Below, piece after piece: positions 25,741 through 37,146 of a DNA stretch of 64,000 nucleotides. Source of the DNA: Xiphydria camelus (Eukaryota > Arthropoda > Insecta > Hymenoptera > Xiphydriidae). Under the pieces are notes generated by a model. The model saw only the letters and a list, made by a program, of their open reading frames with translations. It was not told the DNA's origin and made no database searches. The stretch covers positions 28,932,278-28,996,277 of the forward strand of contig OY783194.1 of the NCBI GenBank assembly GCA_963678675.1. Reading direction: 5' to 3'. Positions within the stretch are counted from its first letter, which is position 1. Every line of letters starts with the position of its first letter. A program made the translations under genes and the position numbers.

Positions 25741-27452
25741 CTTATATGGTATAATATAAACACGGAAGGTTTTTTCGCGCCTGAACAACGGCAACCACTC
25801 CAGGATGCACGCATACCTATATAATACGATGTACTCGATGCATTGAATATTATAGAAACTTATTCACATACGATACATATCTTACAGCTTCCTAGAGTCC
25901 GCGATGATAAAATGATAAAAACAAAACGATTTACTAATTTATGGTATTGATTGATCATAATGTGATAAAAAATTGATACAAATGAGACCAAAAATATACC
26001 ACATTAAGATCACTGTATGTGATCACTGTAGATCTCTATTATTCTTCGAATCATTTTTGGATTACATGGAGAATAATCTATTTTTATTCATATTTTGATC
26101 GAATTGTCGTCAAATTTTTTACTCGAGATCTCTAAGTCAGGCAATAGACGAGTATCCACGAATCGAAGCTGCGCACTCGCCACTCTCTCCCGACCCGTCG
26201 TTTCCGCCGAACTGAAAAGGGTTGAAGCCGAGCGAGCGACGAGTCGGATACGCGCATAAAAAGCTCGTAATCTCGCGTTTGTTCCCCGCCCGCACGGCCT
26301 TAAATCGAGCCGGAGACAGCGTCCCGAAACCCTCCCCGCTGGCCGTACCGATTTTTTTCGCTAACAATGGAATTTCTTGGACGCCCGACGACTATAGGCC
26401 GGTTGCCCGGGGTTCGCGCGCGCAATCATCCGTAAATTCCTTCGCTCCTTTACATTCCGCAATACCAGCCAAGCAGACACAGACGCGAGATAGGATTCGA
26501 GCCGGTGGATGGTAAAAGTAATATATTTCGAAATACCGGGCTCTTCTTTGATCCTAGAAGACTCGCTCCTCGCCTCTCATTGTTCGAATCGCTTCTGCGA
26601 TCTTCGGCGCCTATCCCTTGGTGTGCGTTCCAATCGGCGCGGGCAGCTCCGCGGGCTATATTTTAATCGCGAACTGCTGTACGCGCGTAGGCGCAGCGAA
26701 AACGGGCATATGGATGCTACGCGCTTTGACGAGCAGTCGGGTGTAAAGTTTGGCGTAACAGTATTCGTATTGGGAATTTCCGGCGCGCGGAAGAATTCAG
26801 ATATAACCGTAGGAAATCTCCGTACCCGCGTGTCTTTCGCATTAGAGACGTGGCTCGGAAGGGAAACTTTGACGAAATGTTGGACGGCTCTCCCGCCGTA
26901 GTCACGATGGCCACATTTATAGCAAAAATTAACGACGCTGAAAATGTCTGCGTCTTGGAGAAGTTTGGCCATTTTTTTCGTTGACTTCCGCTCCATCTTT
27001 CGAGACTTGAAAAGTAGATGCCACTTTCGCTTCGTTTCCTCCGAGTGTGATTGTTTTCCGAATTTTGAAGAATCGTCGAAAACCTCCGGGAAGAATTGCT
27101 AAAGTCTTTCAGAAATAGAGACAGAAGTCATCTCTCAAGATCGTGCTGTACTTTCTCAGTTATTAAATTGGAATAAAATCTCCATTGCTCCATCTATGCT
27201 ATACTTACACTGAAGAAAATCTGAAATAGAGCAATTGTTCGGTTTAAATAAACTTCACTCGAAACAACGAATATTTTATCCAAACGATCATTATTTAAAT
27301 AAATTGAGCAAAATTTGATTCGATAAAATAATATTTATTTGAAAACATTTGAAATGTTTGCAAATAAATATTATTCGATTAAGCCAAACTTTACTTGATT
27401 CAACTAAGTCGATGCTCCGAATGAAATTTATCAGTCGAATCGAACGGTTACC
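25741..27452. other. Noncoding stretch, no gene recognised
   Basis: Overlapping CpG-rich frames at about 26,137-26,996 are open on both strands and have no domain. An AT-rich run with partial inverted TTATTTGAAA/CAAATAAATATT blocks near 27,230-27,440 may be another degraded MITE. Confidence 0.4.
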
Positions 27453-27743
27453 CTACACGGAAAAAAATGATTTTACAATATTAGCAAAACTAGGTTTTGC
27501 TGAGAACTTATTGCCGTCATGACGAGAATATTATCTATGACAGCAAAAGATATGCCCGATAGTCATACAAATATTTGCTGGAATATCAAACATTTTTACC
27601 AAAAAAAAACCACTGCAATTGAAGTTACATTTGCTATTATCGGATATATCTTTTGCTACCGCAGAAGATATTTTTGTCGCGACAGTAAAAAGTTCTCAGC
27701 AAAACGTAGTTCTGCTAAGGCTGTTGAATATTTTTTCCCGTGC
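27453..27743. repeat. MITE family 2, copy 2
   Basis: The ends TACACGGAAAAAAATG and ATTTTTTCCCGTGCA are inverted. Arms carry AAAACTAGGTTTTGCTGAGA on the left and TCTCAGCAAAACGTAGTTCT on the right. Internal blocks (AAATTTGCT-type, GATATATCTTTTGCTACCGC) match copy 1 at 11,143-11,438. Confidence 0.8.
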
Positions 27744-29431
27744 AGCTGGAAATACTTTCTCACACAGCTTACAATTTCTTGGACAGAAATCTTATAGATG
27801 GGGGTGACGACTCGTGAAAATAAGAAACGGACACCCCCTCCCTTCCCTCCCGCCCTTCTCTCGCGGGAGCACTAGAAGCTGCGCGACTCCCGGGGGAACG
27901 CTTCGACGCGAAGACAAAATGACGCTAATGCGTCCGAAGCGCTTCGGGAGCAAGTTTCGAGTTCGAAACTCCGATGCGTCACACCTACACGAACGTATAA
28001 TATGAACGGGAAGGAAATAATATCGCAGATCCGTTCGAATCGCCTGCGGGACGTCTCTGTACGATTTTTCACGGGCCGCGATTTCGAAATATCACGCGTC
28101 GCGCACGAATTCGCCGCAGGGATCGGTTTATCCCGCGGAGAAACCACTGAAAACGATACTGCGTCGTTTACGAGTATTCTCGAGCGGGGTGAAGTTTCAT
28201 CGAGACTCGCGCGCGCGCTTCGAACATTCTCGCAACGACGTCGATATCGACCTGCAGTAGGTGGAGCCTTACTGCACCCGGATCCAATTTAACGTTCGTC
28301 CTATCACCCCCGTAAATGCCTATAGAATTTCATTTTATCTCGCTTTGAAGATAGCTGGTACTTATTTTCGCGCCGAACCAACGACCTTCGCGAGGCGTCG
28401 TATACGGGACGCGCTGAGCGTTCGAGTTGGGGGTAATTCCGGGGTGCTCGCTTCGTATGCGAGCTGCGTTGGTGGTGTTTCGCGGTGCGAAGTGCTGGGA
28501 CTACGTAAAGATCAGGTCGAGAAAAATGTTTCATCTAAATGCGAACCCGATGTTCAATATTAAATACGGTTAATAATTTTTTTAACCAAGTGACATCAAT
28601 CGTCTTTCAGAAATAAAAAAATTACAACTTAAAGATCGGATAGAGAGAAATGTTTGATCTGAATGCGAATCCGATAAAAAATATTAATTGCATTTAATAA
28701 TTGTTTTTCTTCAAAATAACATCTTTCAGAAATGAAAAAATAATAACTAAATCCCATTGTTTTGTCATTTTTTAAAGAGATTTTGACAAACAAAAATTCT
28801 TTTAGCGAATGACGCGATTTAACGTCGTTTTCGAAAACACGGTACGAATTTTTACCCCGGCAAAGAACGACCCAGCTAAGTCTGAAAATTTCTAACGGCG
28901 CGAGTATAATTTATTGCTCCTCGGGTTGAACTTTTCGCGCGACGTCCAGCCGCGTTCGTAACTCGATTACATAGGGGCAGCTCAAATTCTTTTCCTTAGC
29001 GCGCGATCATATGCATCAGCAGTTTACGCTCGGATACTTCAGTTGTCCTATATTCGCGTAACCACCGATGTAATCGCATCGCGTACGGTCTGTCGAATCC
29101 GTACATATGACTGCGCGCCGCGGTTGTGACGCGACGACGATGGAATATGAACGTGAACTTTCAACGAAACTTGCCGCACTGAGCGTCGAGGTGATTTCTC
29201 GCGCGAAAGAGGCCAATCGCGAACTCTCGTAACGAAGTTCCCCCCGCGTAAATAAGTGTCCTCCGTGTTCGATGTATCCTTTTTAATCAGTGCGATATAC
29301 CGAACGCGCGACTCGGTTTCCGTCGCGGTAGAGATAGAACGAAAGTAGGTCGTGCTGATCACAACAGGCGCTTTGTCGCGAAACGGAGCTTCACGAGGAA
29401 TCGCTCTATAGTCTTCTATACCGGGTGAGGC
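27744..29431. other. Noncoding stretch, no gene recognised
   Basis: Moderately CpG-rich. At 28,500-28,750 a short segment is imperfectly repeated in tandem (GATCAGGTCGAGAAAAATGTTTC-like and GATCGGATAGAGAGAAATGTTTG-like copies about 130 bases apart). No coding region supported. Confidence 0.4.
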
Positions 29432-29854
29432 GCTTAAATTGTGACACATGAATATCTGTAAAATAAGACATTTTAAACAAAAATGTTTCTTATAAAACTC
29501 ACTCGCTTTAGAAGAGGAAAGAGAATTGTATGTTTTATTTTTCATTTAGTAGACGTTTTTAAGACAATTTTGAGGTCAACATTTTTTTATAAATAGAAGC
29601 CTATATTTTTTTAAAGAAATTCTTAATCTACACGTAAAAGCAGACAACTTTTGTCTGAAAGGTTTTTATTTCTTTATTTTTGTTCCATTTAAAGAAAAAA
29701 CGTTGACCGTAAAATGGCCTCGAAGACGTCTACTAAATCAGAAATAAAACATGCAGTTCTCTTTCCCCCTCTAAAGCTAACAACTTTTACAAGAAGCATT
29801 TTTTTCTAAAATCCGTTAATTGTTTTATAGATATTCAGGCGTCGCAATTTAAAT
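29432..29854. repeat. Long inverted repeat, about 420 bases
   Basis: TAAATTGTGACACATGAATATC on the left (29,434 on) is matched by GATATTCAGGCGTCGCAATTTA on the right. The arms continue with AAAACAAAAATG/CATTTTTTT, AGAGAATTGTATGTTTTATT / AATAAAACATGCAGTTCTCT, TAGTAGACGT / ACGTCTACTA and GGTCAAC / GTTGACC. The arms are about 150-180 bases each with many mismatches, typical of an old foldback transposon. Confidence 0.7.
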
Positions 29855-31296
29855 ACCTTGCGAAAAAGGTCGTCAAATATATCGAATTTCAGACATTCGA
29901 GAATACGTGCGGAAAGTGCACCTCATTGCGCGAGATATCGATTTATTCCAAAATGTGATAATAGGCAACTTGATTATTACAAAAAGTGAAATTTCTTATT
30001 GCGAACCAAGAGAGAGTTTGCTCGTACATTGTTTTCTTTCTTCGCGTCGTTTCAAAATCCTGTGCCGAAAAGGGACTTTACAACAAACTTCTCTCTACTC
30101 TCTCTCTCCGTAATCTCTCCCTCTCCTCTCATGTATATATTCAAGCTAATTTGCCACCCCCACTATGCGACTGCAATGTGCACTCCGCAAGGAATACACA
30201 TCGGCACGCACGAAATTTCATTTCAAAAAATTAATAGGATCTCGAATTACCCTTAAACGTATTGACCTTGAATATGTTGCGCGCTCTCCATCGAATACTA
30301 CCTACTTCTCTCTCACCGCATTTATAGTCCCAAAACCGCAAGCATAATCTTAAGTTCAAAGAGAAATGTAATAAACTCACCGAATCGTCCAAGTTCCAGA
30401 GCGCATCTCGAGCCGAACATCAGAAACACGGAGAGAGTCGGATATAATGTAATCAACGCAGCAGCCCCTTACCCTCACCTATACAGCTGCCGTAGCAGCA
30501 TCCGCGGTGTTATTAATTAAGGAAGCACATAATTGAGCGCGCCATTATCGAAAACTAGAGTTACGCCGTTAGTATTGTTGAAGATTAATTATTATCGGAG
30601 CACCGCCAAGCCCGAGAGACTTCCTCGTAATGGTGATGCTTTAATAACCCTGAATCTCATCATCGACGAATTAGCAATGCCGCGCGCGCGCTCGAAGTTT
30701 TTTATAATTTCGCGAGCACTCGCGGAATCTTGCGCGTCGAAAGTTCACTTCACTTAAACTCGGATTATTAAAAGTGTACCACACTGTCGGATAAGTTTTT
30801 TTCTCGTTAATCCTCACTTTTCTCCGGAAAAAACTTTGATTTTGGAAGTCAATTACAATCGCACAGGTTTGTTCCGGCACGGATGTTTCACGAATATGTG
30901 GCGCCATCCTGGCGTTCGATCTTGCAACTCATTCTGCGTGAATGCACGGGAATTGCGCGGGAATATTAAATATTGTTATTTCAATCGATAAATTTATCAA
31001 TAATTTAATTATTCTTTGTAAACGTGAACGTATTTATATTCATACATATATCAATTAATGAGAGAAGACTTATTTTTGATTCCATACACCTACATTTTGG
31101 ACTTAAATTCATTTAAAATACCGTGTTTTTCTTTGGTATAAATTATACCGCAGAAGAGTATCTCTTTGCAAAACTATCTACACATTTAAATTCGTTTGTA
31201 TTATAATCACGTATTCTATATTAAACATTGAGTTAAAAAAGAACGAATTTAATTTCACCCCTCAAACATTTACGATTTTCGTCATTGTAAGCACTA
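29855..31296. other. Noncoding stretch upstream of mRpS17
   Basis: AT-rich sequence with no supportable coding exon. The promoter of mRpS17 should lie near its right end, but I see no distinctive core element. Confidence 0.45.
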
Positions 31297-31368
31297 GTGT
31301 CGAATTCCTATTTCACGCAAATGGTGACCACGTGCATTTTCACAATCTTCACAATCAATGGTCGCAAA

Positions 31369-32144
31369 ATGGCTGCACAAGCCCGAATCACTAAAGCAAA
31401 GCAAGCGTTCACTCTTTTTCTCGGAACATGTATTCCGTCCGCAAAAGCAAATGCGGCGAAAATTCGTGTTAAGCGATTGGAACTGGATGAAAATCTGCTA
31501 ATGGTACACTGAATAAAAAAGCGCGAGCATTTATTTATAATAAACAACTTCCGTTTCGAGGTTACCATTAAAACTTTGTCTTGCAGTACTTCAATGCTTT
31601 CGATATCTTCTACGCTCACGATCCCCAAAGACTGTGTAAAACTGGAGATACCGTATTGATAAGGAGCTTGCCGGAGAAACTAACGCGCATTATCACACAC
31701 GAGGTAAGTAGGGATCCATAAATTCAAAAATATATATATAACATCAAGAAAAGCCAGAATCCATTCTGTGAATTGCAGTGTTTGTAAAAATAAATAAACA
31801 TTACCATTATCTACAGGTAGTCAAGGTGGTATATCCCTTGGGAGATATGATAGATCCCATAACTGGCAAGCGAGTCGTCGTAGGCAAATACAGGTAGGAA
31901 CAATGTATTTTGATCAAACATTTGTCTATCTTTCCATTGAAAAATATACATTTATTTTTTAATCAGGGACGAGGTCGCGGAAAATAACGAGCTTTACGGA
32001 AAGGTCAAATCTGCCTTCGATTACGAAAAAGCACCGCCTCGAGGTTCACAGGAGGACAAGCGAGATTTTACGCATAAAGAATCGTACCTCAAATACCAGG
32101 AGGATCCCAATGATCCCCCTCAACCATACGCAGTACACCCTTAA
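31369..32144 (+). CDS. mRpS17: Mitochondrial small-subunit ribosomal protein S17 (uS17m)
   Basis: Structural protein of the mitochondrial small ribosomal subunit that binds small-subunit rRNA. Four exons give an uninterrupted 168-residue product: 31,369-31,503, 31,587-31,703, 31,817-31,893 and 31,967-32,144, with GTACAC, GTAAGT and GTAGGA donors and AG acceptors. The OB-fold S17 core is at about residues 15-105; recognisable family blocks are AKIRVKRLELDENL, FYAHDP, CKTGDTVLIRSLPE and YPLGDMIDPITGKRVV. The C-terminal extension (about 110-168, APPRGSQEDKRDFTH) resembles insect orthologs. I chose the ATG at 31,369; an in-frame ATG at 31,321 would add 16 hydrophobic residues and could form part of a targeting sequence. 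An AATAAA signal lies 34 bases past the stop. Family assignment is from memory of the family, without alignment. Confidence 0.93.
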
Positions 32145-32177
32145 TCAGTGCGAAGCAACGTATGATCGTCAGAATTT

Positions 32178-32183
32178 AATAAA
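32178..32183 (+). terminator. mRpS17 poly(A) signal
   Basis: AATAAA 34 bases downstream of the mRpS17 stop. A reverse-strand AATAAA lies 23 bases further on (32,206-32,211) and would serve the minus-strand transcript described next, so the two transcripts converge here. Confidence 0.7.
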
Positions 32184-32282
32184 ATGAAGAATGCCAAATG
32201 GACTTTTTATTACTTTTAATGGCAAATAGTTACAATTATGTAGTTCACAAATTATTAATATTCTAGTTATAATGTACAAAGA

Positions 32283-32791
32283 TTACTTATGAGTAAAAGT
32301 GTAATGTAGATGTCTTGAGACGACGTAGAAAAATTGAATTTCATCTTCAAAACGCATTTTTAAAGCTTCAAAGTTGTTCGGTGATTGGAATTGATAATAT
32401 CTCTGTGCCTCTCGCGATAATCCAAAGCGCGGGACTAAACGAGGGAAATTGGGAGGCTTAGCGAAGGGGCTTTTATCTTCCCGAAGTTTTGCCGCGTGAT
32501 CGTAGCAGCAATCGCTATTGTTACTGTTATGTAAAAATCGCCAGTAAACTCCATGTAAACCGTTCCCACGTGGAAACCATAGAAAACAAGAACGAATGTA
32601 GAGATAAAGAGACAAGTACCTAGTTCAGAATCGATTTGCGTGGACGAGGCGGACCATCGAAAACCGAAAACTACGGAGGAATTGTACTATACATATAGCA
32701 GAAGCGTCGATGAATCGTGAAAGTATCGTACCTCGGCAATATTTCCGAATGTAACCGGGGCGGAGAAATTGCGAAGCAAGACACTTAACAT
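32283..32791 (-). CDS. Unresolved small minus-strand gene, possibly mitochondrial
   Basis: I do not recognise this gene. A minus-strand frame ending at 32,283 reads like real protein for about 75 residues, including FAKPPNFPRLVPRFGLSREA and EALKMRFEDEIQFFYVV, and a reverse AATAAA follows at 32,206-32,211. Upstream, ATG at 32,791 opens a 20-codon exon (MLSVLLRNFSAPVTFGNIAE) that looks like a mitochondrial presequence and ends in a GTACGA donor at 32,732. I could not join the two pieces in one frame with confident splice sites. An alternative frame at about 32,500-32,640 is open and hydrophobic (ISTFVLVFYGFHVG), so an intervening membrane-spanning exon is possible. Alternatively the sequence is part of the Fcp1 3' UTR. 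Confidence 0.4.
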
Positions 32792-32937
32792 TGCACCGAC
32801 GTCCTTAGTGCGTTTCCGTAACAAATAACTGATAAATGTTCGCCGAGAGATCGGTATTTTCCCTGAATTTTGTTGCAGAATTAAAAATCTACAACACTCA
32901 TGATCAATTTGAATTCTAACGAGAAATTTTAAGTAAA

Positions 32938-35900
32938 TCAGTCGGACAGCTCCCTCTCGAGAGCTGCCCCCATCGCGTTCCATTCGCCTTCGTCCTCGTT
33001 ATCTAATGCGTCCATTTCCATTGAATCTTGAGAATTATCTCCAAAATCTAAGTCATCCAGAGGTTCTCCTCTTTTAAACCGTTCTATAGGATCGTCGTCG
33101 TCATCACCATCACCATCACCGTCGTCATCGTCGTCGTAATTACCAATCTCGTCTTTCTCCTCGGAAGATGATTCGTCGGTGGAACTTTCATTGGAAACCT
33201 TTCTTCTTTTATTTACAATTATTGTACCTAAGTTTTCTTCTAAAGGGAGAAGACATTATTTCAGATTAAGTTGAGCGTGGTAATATGAAAGAGGCGGTAA
33301 AGCCAGAGTGCATTTATATAACGAACCTGAATCACGACTACTGCGTCGACTTCGCTTAATCATAAGCTCTTCCAATTCAACTGTTGTAGGGTCCGCGTCT
33401 TGATCGCTCATATCTTCTTCAACTTCCTTATCCATAATATCAATCTCTTCTTGCGTGAAGGACATCAAAGGATTGATGCTATCCGCGAATCTATCGCCTT
33501 GCTGCTTATCTTCGCCTTCGATACGTTCCGGACTGCTACAATGTGGCGGTGGTATCCTTGATCCTCGTGCCTGTAATCGCAGGATTGACATGTAGAGCGA
33601 ATAATAACGAAAGCGCGAGCTTAAATTTGACGATTTATGAGCATATTCGAGATTGAACGATTTACATTACATTATATTTCGTACCTTAGTAGTGAGAGGA
33701 AAAAGACGTTCGTCAACTCGCTCCCATCTTTCCGCGCACGTCCACAACCAGTCCGGATTGACCACTTTGATATTAGGATTCTTTTTCGCGGCATTTGCCT
33801 TAGCGGTGCCAGGCTTAATGGCCACTAAATGTGTCGTTTCTTCCGTTAAATCCTTAAATAAACAAGAATAAGTAAGACGTGTCTCTGATACATATTGGAA
33901 AACCCATTTGTTAACGCATCTTCGCATACAATCGAGCACATTACCTGCGTGACTTCGGCACCGAGGGCTCTCGCTACTTTGTAAGCTCGATTTTCGTGAA
34001 GCTTCTGATGAGTGGGTATCAATCCGCTGAAGGTTAAATGTAAGTTTTTCAGCGTCTGAGCCCTCACGCGCGGTATGATATCCCTGAGGGACTTATCGCC
34101 CCTCTCTCTCTTCATGTCGCTATAAAATTCGGTGTGAATCCTCCGCAGAATATCCTCCAAATACAACAGGTAATCGTCGTGATCCTCCTCATCCATAAGA
34201 TCCTTCTTAGGTTTCCTTTCGCTTTCTATTTCCTGCTTTTCCTCGGTTGCAATTGTCCCCCCTTCTTTACACTCCGTTTTCTCTCCGTCAGCACTTGCGG
34301 CAATTTCTTTCACTTTTGTACTCTCTTCGGCATCCTTTCTAGTTTCACCAGTCTCCATCGCCTTTTCCAATTTCCCGTCGGAATCTTTGTCGCGTTTCGA
34401 CTTTTCTTCAGAATTCTCTACAACTTTATCCTCTCCGCGAACTTCTTCGACTTTCTCGGCTCGACCGCCCGTCGCTTCTTGCGAGACGCCGTTCTCCTTA
34501 CTCTCGCACTGCGCGTCTTTGTCGTCGAACGCTTCGAGTTCCGCGGATTCCGACGACTCCGCCGGATCTGGTTTCGCCAGACCTGGAGGTGCATGAATGT
34601 CCCCGGTGTGTCGAAAGAAGTGGTACGGTTTAACTTGAACTAAATTGCCGCACCCCTGCCAGACGTCCTCGCGATCATCTATGATGCACACCATATCGTC
34701 GCCGCAAGGAAACAGAGCCCTGTGTGGAGCACGGATTTCATAAATTACAGTTTGTACGCTTGAGCAACTCGTTAGCGTAGACGTACTTGAGATTCGCAGT
34801 TTTAGACAACGGATCAAAGCACTCGTCCCTGGACAGTATTCTGTGGGAGAATAGATTGCCATCCTTATCCAACAGAGCGGCCACGGCATGCGCGTAATTT
34901 CTCGCGCCAAATGTACAAATGTGCAATTCGTATAAGGTGCTCATCTCGGAGAGAAAGTGCCGAGTGCCCGGTCTTAAGCGCGTATGGTACCATGGAGAAT
35001 TCGGCCCGTACAATTGATAGTGATAAACGTCCTATATCAACAGAAAATATTAGAAATTACGAAGTGTGCGCCGAGAAACAACATCGCACTTTTAAACGTC
35101 AGTTGGGTTTTATACCTTCATATCCGGCGGTATATTATCGTTAGTTGTATGGACTATAGTCTGATCGAGGTCGACCAATAAAGCCAATTTACGATCGCCC
35201 AACAGTCGCTGCTCGTCCTCCTTTCCAATTTTTTCCGCAAGTTCAGGGCATACTTTCAATTCTGGGATGCTGTGCACCATCGGCACGCTCGCTTGGGATA
35301 TAGGACCCTTCTCTCCATCCTCCCCTGCCCCTTCATCCCTTAAATCTGCTCCGCATTCTGCACACAGATCTTTCATCACTGTAGGATGTTTGCACCCCTC
35401 TAGCACGAGTACCACTTGCCTGTAATACTAATCGATTATGACGATACCTAGCCACTTTAAACACTCGAGAAACGCGATTTATGCGGACAACACTGCCAAT
35501 GGCGGTAACCCAGGAGAATGTGGGTTCTCTCTCTCTTTTACAAGTTCAGCAGAGACGATTGTATCCTCGTTACGTGAACAATGCTCCAGAGTTAAACCAA
35601 AGCTCGCGAGTATACGAAGTACACCCAGGGACAGAATATCTGCTCGCCTTAAACACAGGCTTCCCATGCACTTTACATGAGAAGGCTGCATTCACGGTGA
35701 GCAGATATTCTGCCCCTGGGTTTACATTTAGTCACAGTGTTAGAGGAAGAATTTCAATCTGTGTTGGAAGCCCACTTTTGGCGCTAAAAGTACCCCTCCG
35801 ATTTGCGACCAAGATGCGCAAGGGCCGCACTTCAGGCGTCGAAAGCGGGGCGTGAACGAGGGCTTTGGCGTCTCTATCGAGCGCGCGCGGAGTACAAGAT

Positions 35901-36187
35901 GTGCGACCATGGAGCATCTCCGTATCACCGTCGATATTCGAGGTTAAGAAGGAAGCTTACCCGGGTTGCAGTATATCGGCTTCCTTCGCCAGCAGTTTCA
36001 CCACTCGGCCGAATCGCGTTGCTCGAAGCTTCTTTTCCGGGCCCTTCGCTTCGCCGCTTCCTGGTGTCACGCTGTGATACAGCAGCAAAACCCTTCCCGC
36101 GGATACCATCGTACCCACGGCTACTCTCCATTTCAATATCTTTCCCTGTCCGCCGCCGGACGGGAAAGTTACATCTATCATGGCCAT
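32938..36187 (-). CDS. Fcp1: RNA polymerase II CTD phosphatase Fcp1
   Basis: Nuclear phosphatase that removes phosphate from the RNA polymerase II C-terminal repeats so the enzyme can be recycled. Seven exons on the minus strand (36,187-35,961; 35,419-35,116; 35,031-34,787; 34,719-33,945; 33,852-33,685; 33,570-33,327; 33,239-32,938) join in frame to 754 residues. An N-terminal biotinyl-like segment is followed by the FCPH catalytic domain with the DxDxT nucleophile motif DLDQT at 159-163 and CIIDDREDVW downstream. Next comes a long Lys/Glu-rich linker, then a BRCT domain at about 478-575 (PDWLWTCAERW) and an acidic tail ending MGAALERELSD, the family's conserved C-terminus. The start ATG at 36,187 is supported by the following IDVTFPSGGG. 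Introns are short except intron 1, which holds a hairpin. One donor (GTTCGT after exon 6) is weak. Confidence 0.96.
33102..33141 (-). repeat. GAT/GAC trinucleotide run encoding Asp/Gly in Fcp1
   Basis: Within the last Fcp1 exon a (GAC/GAT/GGT)n tract encodes a run of Asp with alternating Gly. It lengthens the acidic C-terminal region and is a likely site of length variation. Confidence 0.85.
35617..35728. repeat. Hairpin in Fcp1 intron 1
   Basis: Left arm ACCCAGGGACAGAATATCTG pairs with right arm CAGATATTCTGCCCCTGGGT. Pairing continues inward through TGCTCGCC/GGTGAGCA, CAGGCTTCCCATG/CATGAGAAGGCTG and a short loop. Arms are about 50 bases with several mismatches. This could be a small foldback transposon or a structured intronic RNA. 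Confidence 0.7.
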
Positions 36188-37146
36188 TGCCGCGCGGTGC
36201 GGATTACATTCAGACACTGAAATCGAATTTCCGCCGCCTCGTCTCAAACCACTTGCTCCGAAACACGCATTCACTGTTTTCGCGCGGGAGATACTATAAA
36301 CATGCCGACATATATATGTATACTATTGTCGTGGCATCGATCACTTGTATAGTGTGGTCGCTGAAGCATCTACACTGGGATGATAATTTTTTTCTGCTCA
36401 CCCGAGACGATTGATTGATATCTCGGATCGTAAGTCGAATAATGGACACCTTTACGAGACAATATTACTCGCGATATTGTTGGTTTTTGCACTGTCAACA
36501 AAGTGACATACAAAATCGTGCAAATTGATGAGATATAACGATAAGCAATTATACTGCGCAAGCACACACACACACACACACACTGGCAGCCAAACACGAA
36601 ACTATCCTCCATTCGGATATTTCATTCAAATAAGAGACTGCGTTTTTACGGACAGCCAATTAACGGGCTGCCCTGGGAGTTCAGCAGCAGCTGTAACGTA
36701 CGCGGTTGGCTGTTAGCTACACCTTTTTAACTTCAATAATTAGTATAGCCAATCACGTGCTCGTATGTACTGTTGCTACTTGCTTACTGGTGCGTAAATT
36801 CACCGCTTAGAGCGCAAAGAACACACGTCATTTTTATTCGGAGAGGTTGATCGTCTACATTTGCGTATCTTCTTGGGCGGCAGCCAGTATTTTAAAAAGT
36901 TTAAATGATTTACATATATTGTACGAATATGCGTTTAAATGAGCTTTTCGCGTCCTCCCAGTTGTTATTAATTTATTCTAAATCTATCGAATAACGGTAA
37001 CTGCTCCGCAGAGCTTTTAAACCTACGTGTATTGTTATTTTTTTTAATTTATCTAATAAATAGGATATTTCGAATTCGAATCCAGCAGGATTTAAAAAAC
37101 TCGATTTTATGAAAACAAACATCTCTGCTACGGTTCGATCAAAACA
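36188..37146. promoter_or_regulatory. Shared divergent 5' region of Fcp1 and CENP-L
   Basis: The 959 bases between the two start codons must hold both promoters. I see no TATA box placed convincingly. An (AC)10 microsatellite sits at about 36,563-36,582. No further gene is visible. Confidence 0.5.
36563..36582. repeat. (AC)n microsatellite
   Basis: A perfect AC run of about ten units in the region between Fcp1 and CENP-L. Confidence 0.9.

Noticed and set aside
34134..34643. Plus-strand 169-codon frame
   Set aside because: Antisense shadow of the Lys/Glu-rich linker of Fcp1, giving an artificial Phe/Leu/Ser-rich protein.
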